From Gemmata sp. (GTDB lineage: Bacteria; Planctomycetota; Planctomycetia; Gemmatales; Gemmataceae): a stretch of 64,000 nucleotides of DNA. Below, piece by piece: positions 63,556-64,000 of the stretch. The position numbers and the translations under genes were made by a program. The DNA lies in the NCBI GenBank assembly GCA_025055115.1, contig JANWYJ010000029.1:185241-249240 (forward strand), written 5' to 3'. Within the stretch, counting starts at the first letter, position 1. Each line of letters begins with the position of its first letter. Below the pieces are notes generated by a model, which did no database searches, was not told where the DNA came from, and saw only the letters and a list, made by a program, of their open reading frames with translations.

Positions 63556-63663
63556 GATGCGGCTGGCGGATCGTCCAGTTCGTTGCCGTCGGACATACGT
63601 CATTCAAATCGCTGTCGATATTGCACTTGTGATGCGGCTGGCGGACCGTCCGGTTCGTTGCCG
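63556..63663. repeat. 33-bp direct repeat pair with 42-bp spacer
   Basis: Copies at 63556-63588 and 63631-63663 differ at two bases. They follow directly after the 38-bp pair and have a different sequence. Confidence 0.9.
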
Positions 63664-63978
63664 GGGTGTGTGGATGGGTAGGTTCGGTGTGCGGATAGGT
63701 TCGAGCGACCCTTCGGAAAAGCCCGCAGCCCCCCTTCGGCCGCTGGATGTTCGCGGCCTGGCCCGATGGCGTTGTTTCCGCCGCAAGCGAAGCCCCTGCT
63801 CTTGGCGATGGTGGGTCTTGGAGTGGTTTGGTTTCTTGAGATGTCGTGGGGAATCCAGACCGCGGATGGCTGGGCTGAAGGGGGATGGTTGGGACCCGCA
63901 CTTCATAGGAGCATTTCTTTGTGGAAACAACGAATCCGTTGTGCCACAATGGCTTCACCCTCTCAGAAAGGACGAGCC

Positions 63979-64000
63979 ATGATTCTCTCCCGCCGCGAAC
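63979..64000 (+). CDS. Start of a gene cut by the window end
   Basis: ATG at 63979 with AAAGGA nine bases before it opens a frame reading MILSRRE to the window edge. The SRR start is reminiscent of twin-arginine exported proteins such as DUF1501 in planctomycetes, but seven residues cannot decide. Confidence 0.4.

Larger units (their letters stand above)
63398..63978. other. Gene-free region with repeats
   Basis: These 581 bases carry no supported gene (a 180-codon open frame has no ribosome binding site and low-complexity Arg-rich coding). They hold two repeat pairs described below and the probable promoter of the gene that begins at 63979. Confidence 0.5.

Noticed and set aside
12595..63663. 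CRISPR arrays
   Set aside because: The repeat pairs have CRISPR-like sizes but only two copies each, different repeats at every locus and no cas genes.
63440..63982. A 180-codon frame after the hybrid kinase gene
   Set aside because: The coding pattern is Arg/Trp-rich and follows the DNA repeats, and there is no ribosome binding site.

Overview
The window reads as chromosomal DNA of a planctomycete, most likely a member of the Gemmataceae or a close relative. The evidence is the combination of a DUF1559 prepilin-like protein with an H-x9-DG tail, a serine/threonine kinase fused to WD40 repeats, a second membrane-anchored kinase, a stand-alone WD40 protein, a HEAT-repeat membrane protein, an LPS gene (lpxB), the futalosine-route menaquinone gene mqnD, and several small protein families that I recognise only loosely from planctomycetes. 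No rRNA, tRNA, IS element or CRISPR array was seen. About 57 genes are supported, on both strands, in short operons.

Layout. 0-15 kb: KDPG aldolase/KDG kinase operon, a TerC membrane protein with a secreted N-terminal domain, a 1297-residue kinase-WD40 protein, a NIPSNAP protein, dapF coupled to a GT87-type membrane protein, trpC, a CPBP protease and two tandem paralogous exported proteins. 15-26 kb: carB, a small planctomycete-type protein, lpxB, a DtxR-family regulator, a 50-residue membrane protein with a strongly structured 3' region, a class V aminotransferase and a second kinase. 26-38 kb: bacterial aminoacyl-protein transferase, mqnD, an amino-acid ABC transporter whose binding protein and permease are one polypeptide, WD40 and HEAT proteins, a type 4-like uracil-DNA glycosylase divergent from a small helix-hairpin-helix protein, an AAA ATPase and ispG. 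38-46 kb: PfpI protease, an exported methyltransferase, then a compact HK97-type head cassette (portal, prohead protease, major capsid, a small protein, a connector-like protein) with no terminase, tail, integrase or lysis gene. 46-64 kb: Cys-rich exported protein and prepilin-like protein, an ECF sigma/anti-sigma operon, glycosyltransferase, ABC-2 permease, S9 peptidase, epimerase, a VanZ/McsB/McsA/McsA operon, a Gfo/Idh oxidoreductase and a 1347-residue CheB-CheR-PAS-histidine kinase-receiver hybrid.

How genes work together. Several small systems can be named: Entner-Doudoroff-type sugar acid breakdown (eda-kdgK); amino-acid import; protein quality control by arginine phosphorylation (McsA/McsB) and by N-end tagging (Bpt); uracil repair; and ECF-controlled envelope response.

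The most unusual signals are (1) the orphan phage-head cassette, headed by a small gene whose product is homologous to a second small protein 22 kb away, and (2) a recurrent pattern at the 3' ends of genes. Here a short segment is present twice, often including the stop codon, with a different sequence at each site. In five cases the geometry is strikingly uniform: a 33-39 bp repeat, a 34-42 bp spacer, then the repeat again. I know of no named element that matches this.
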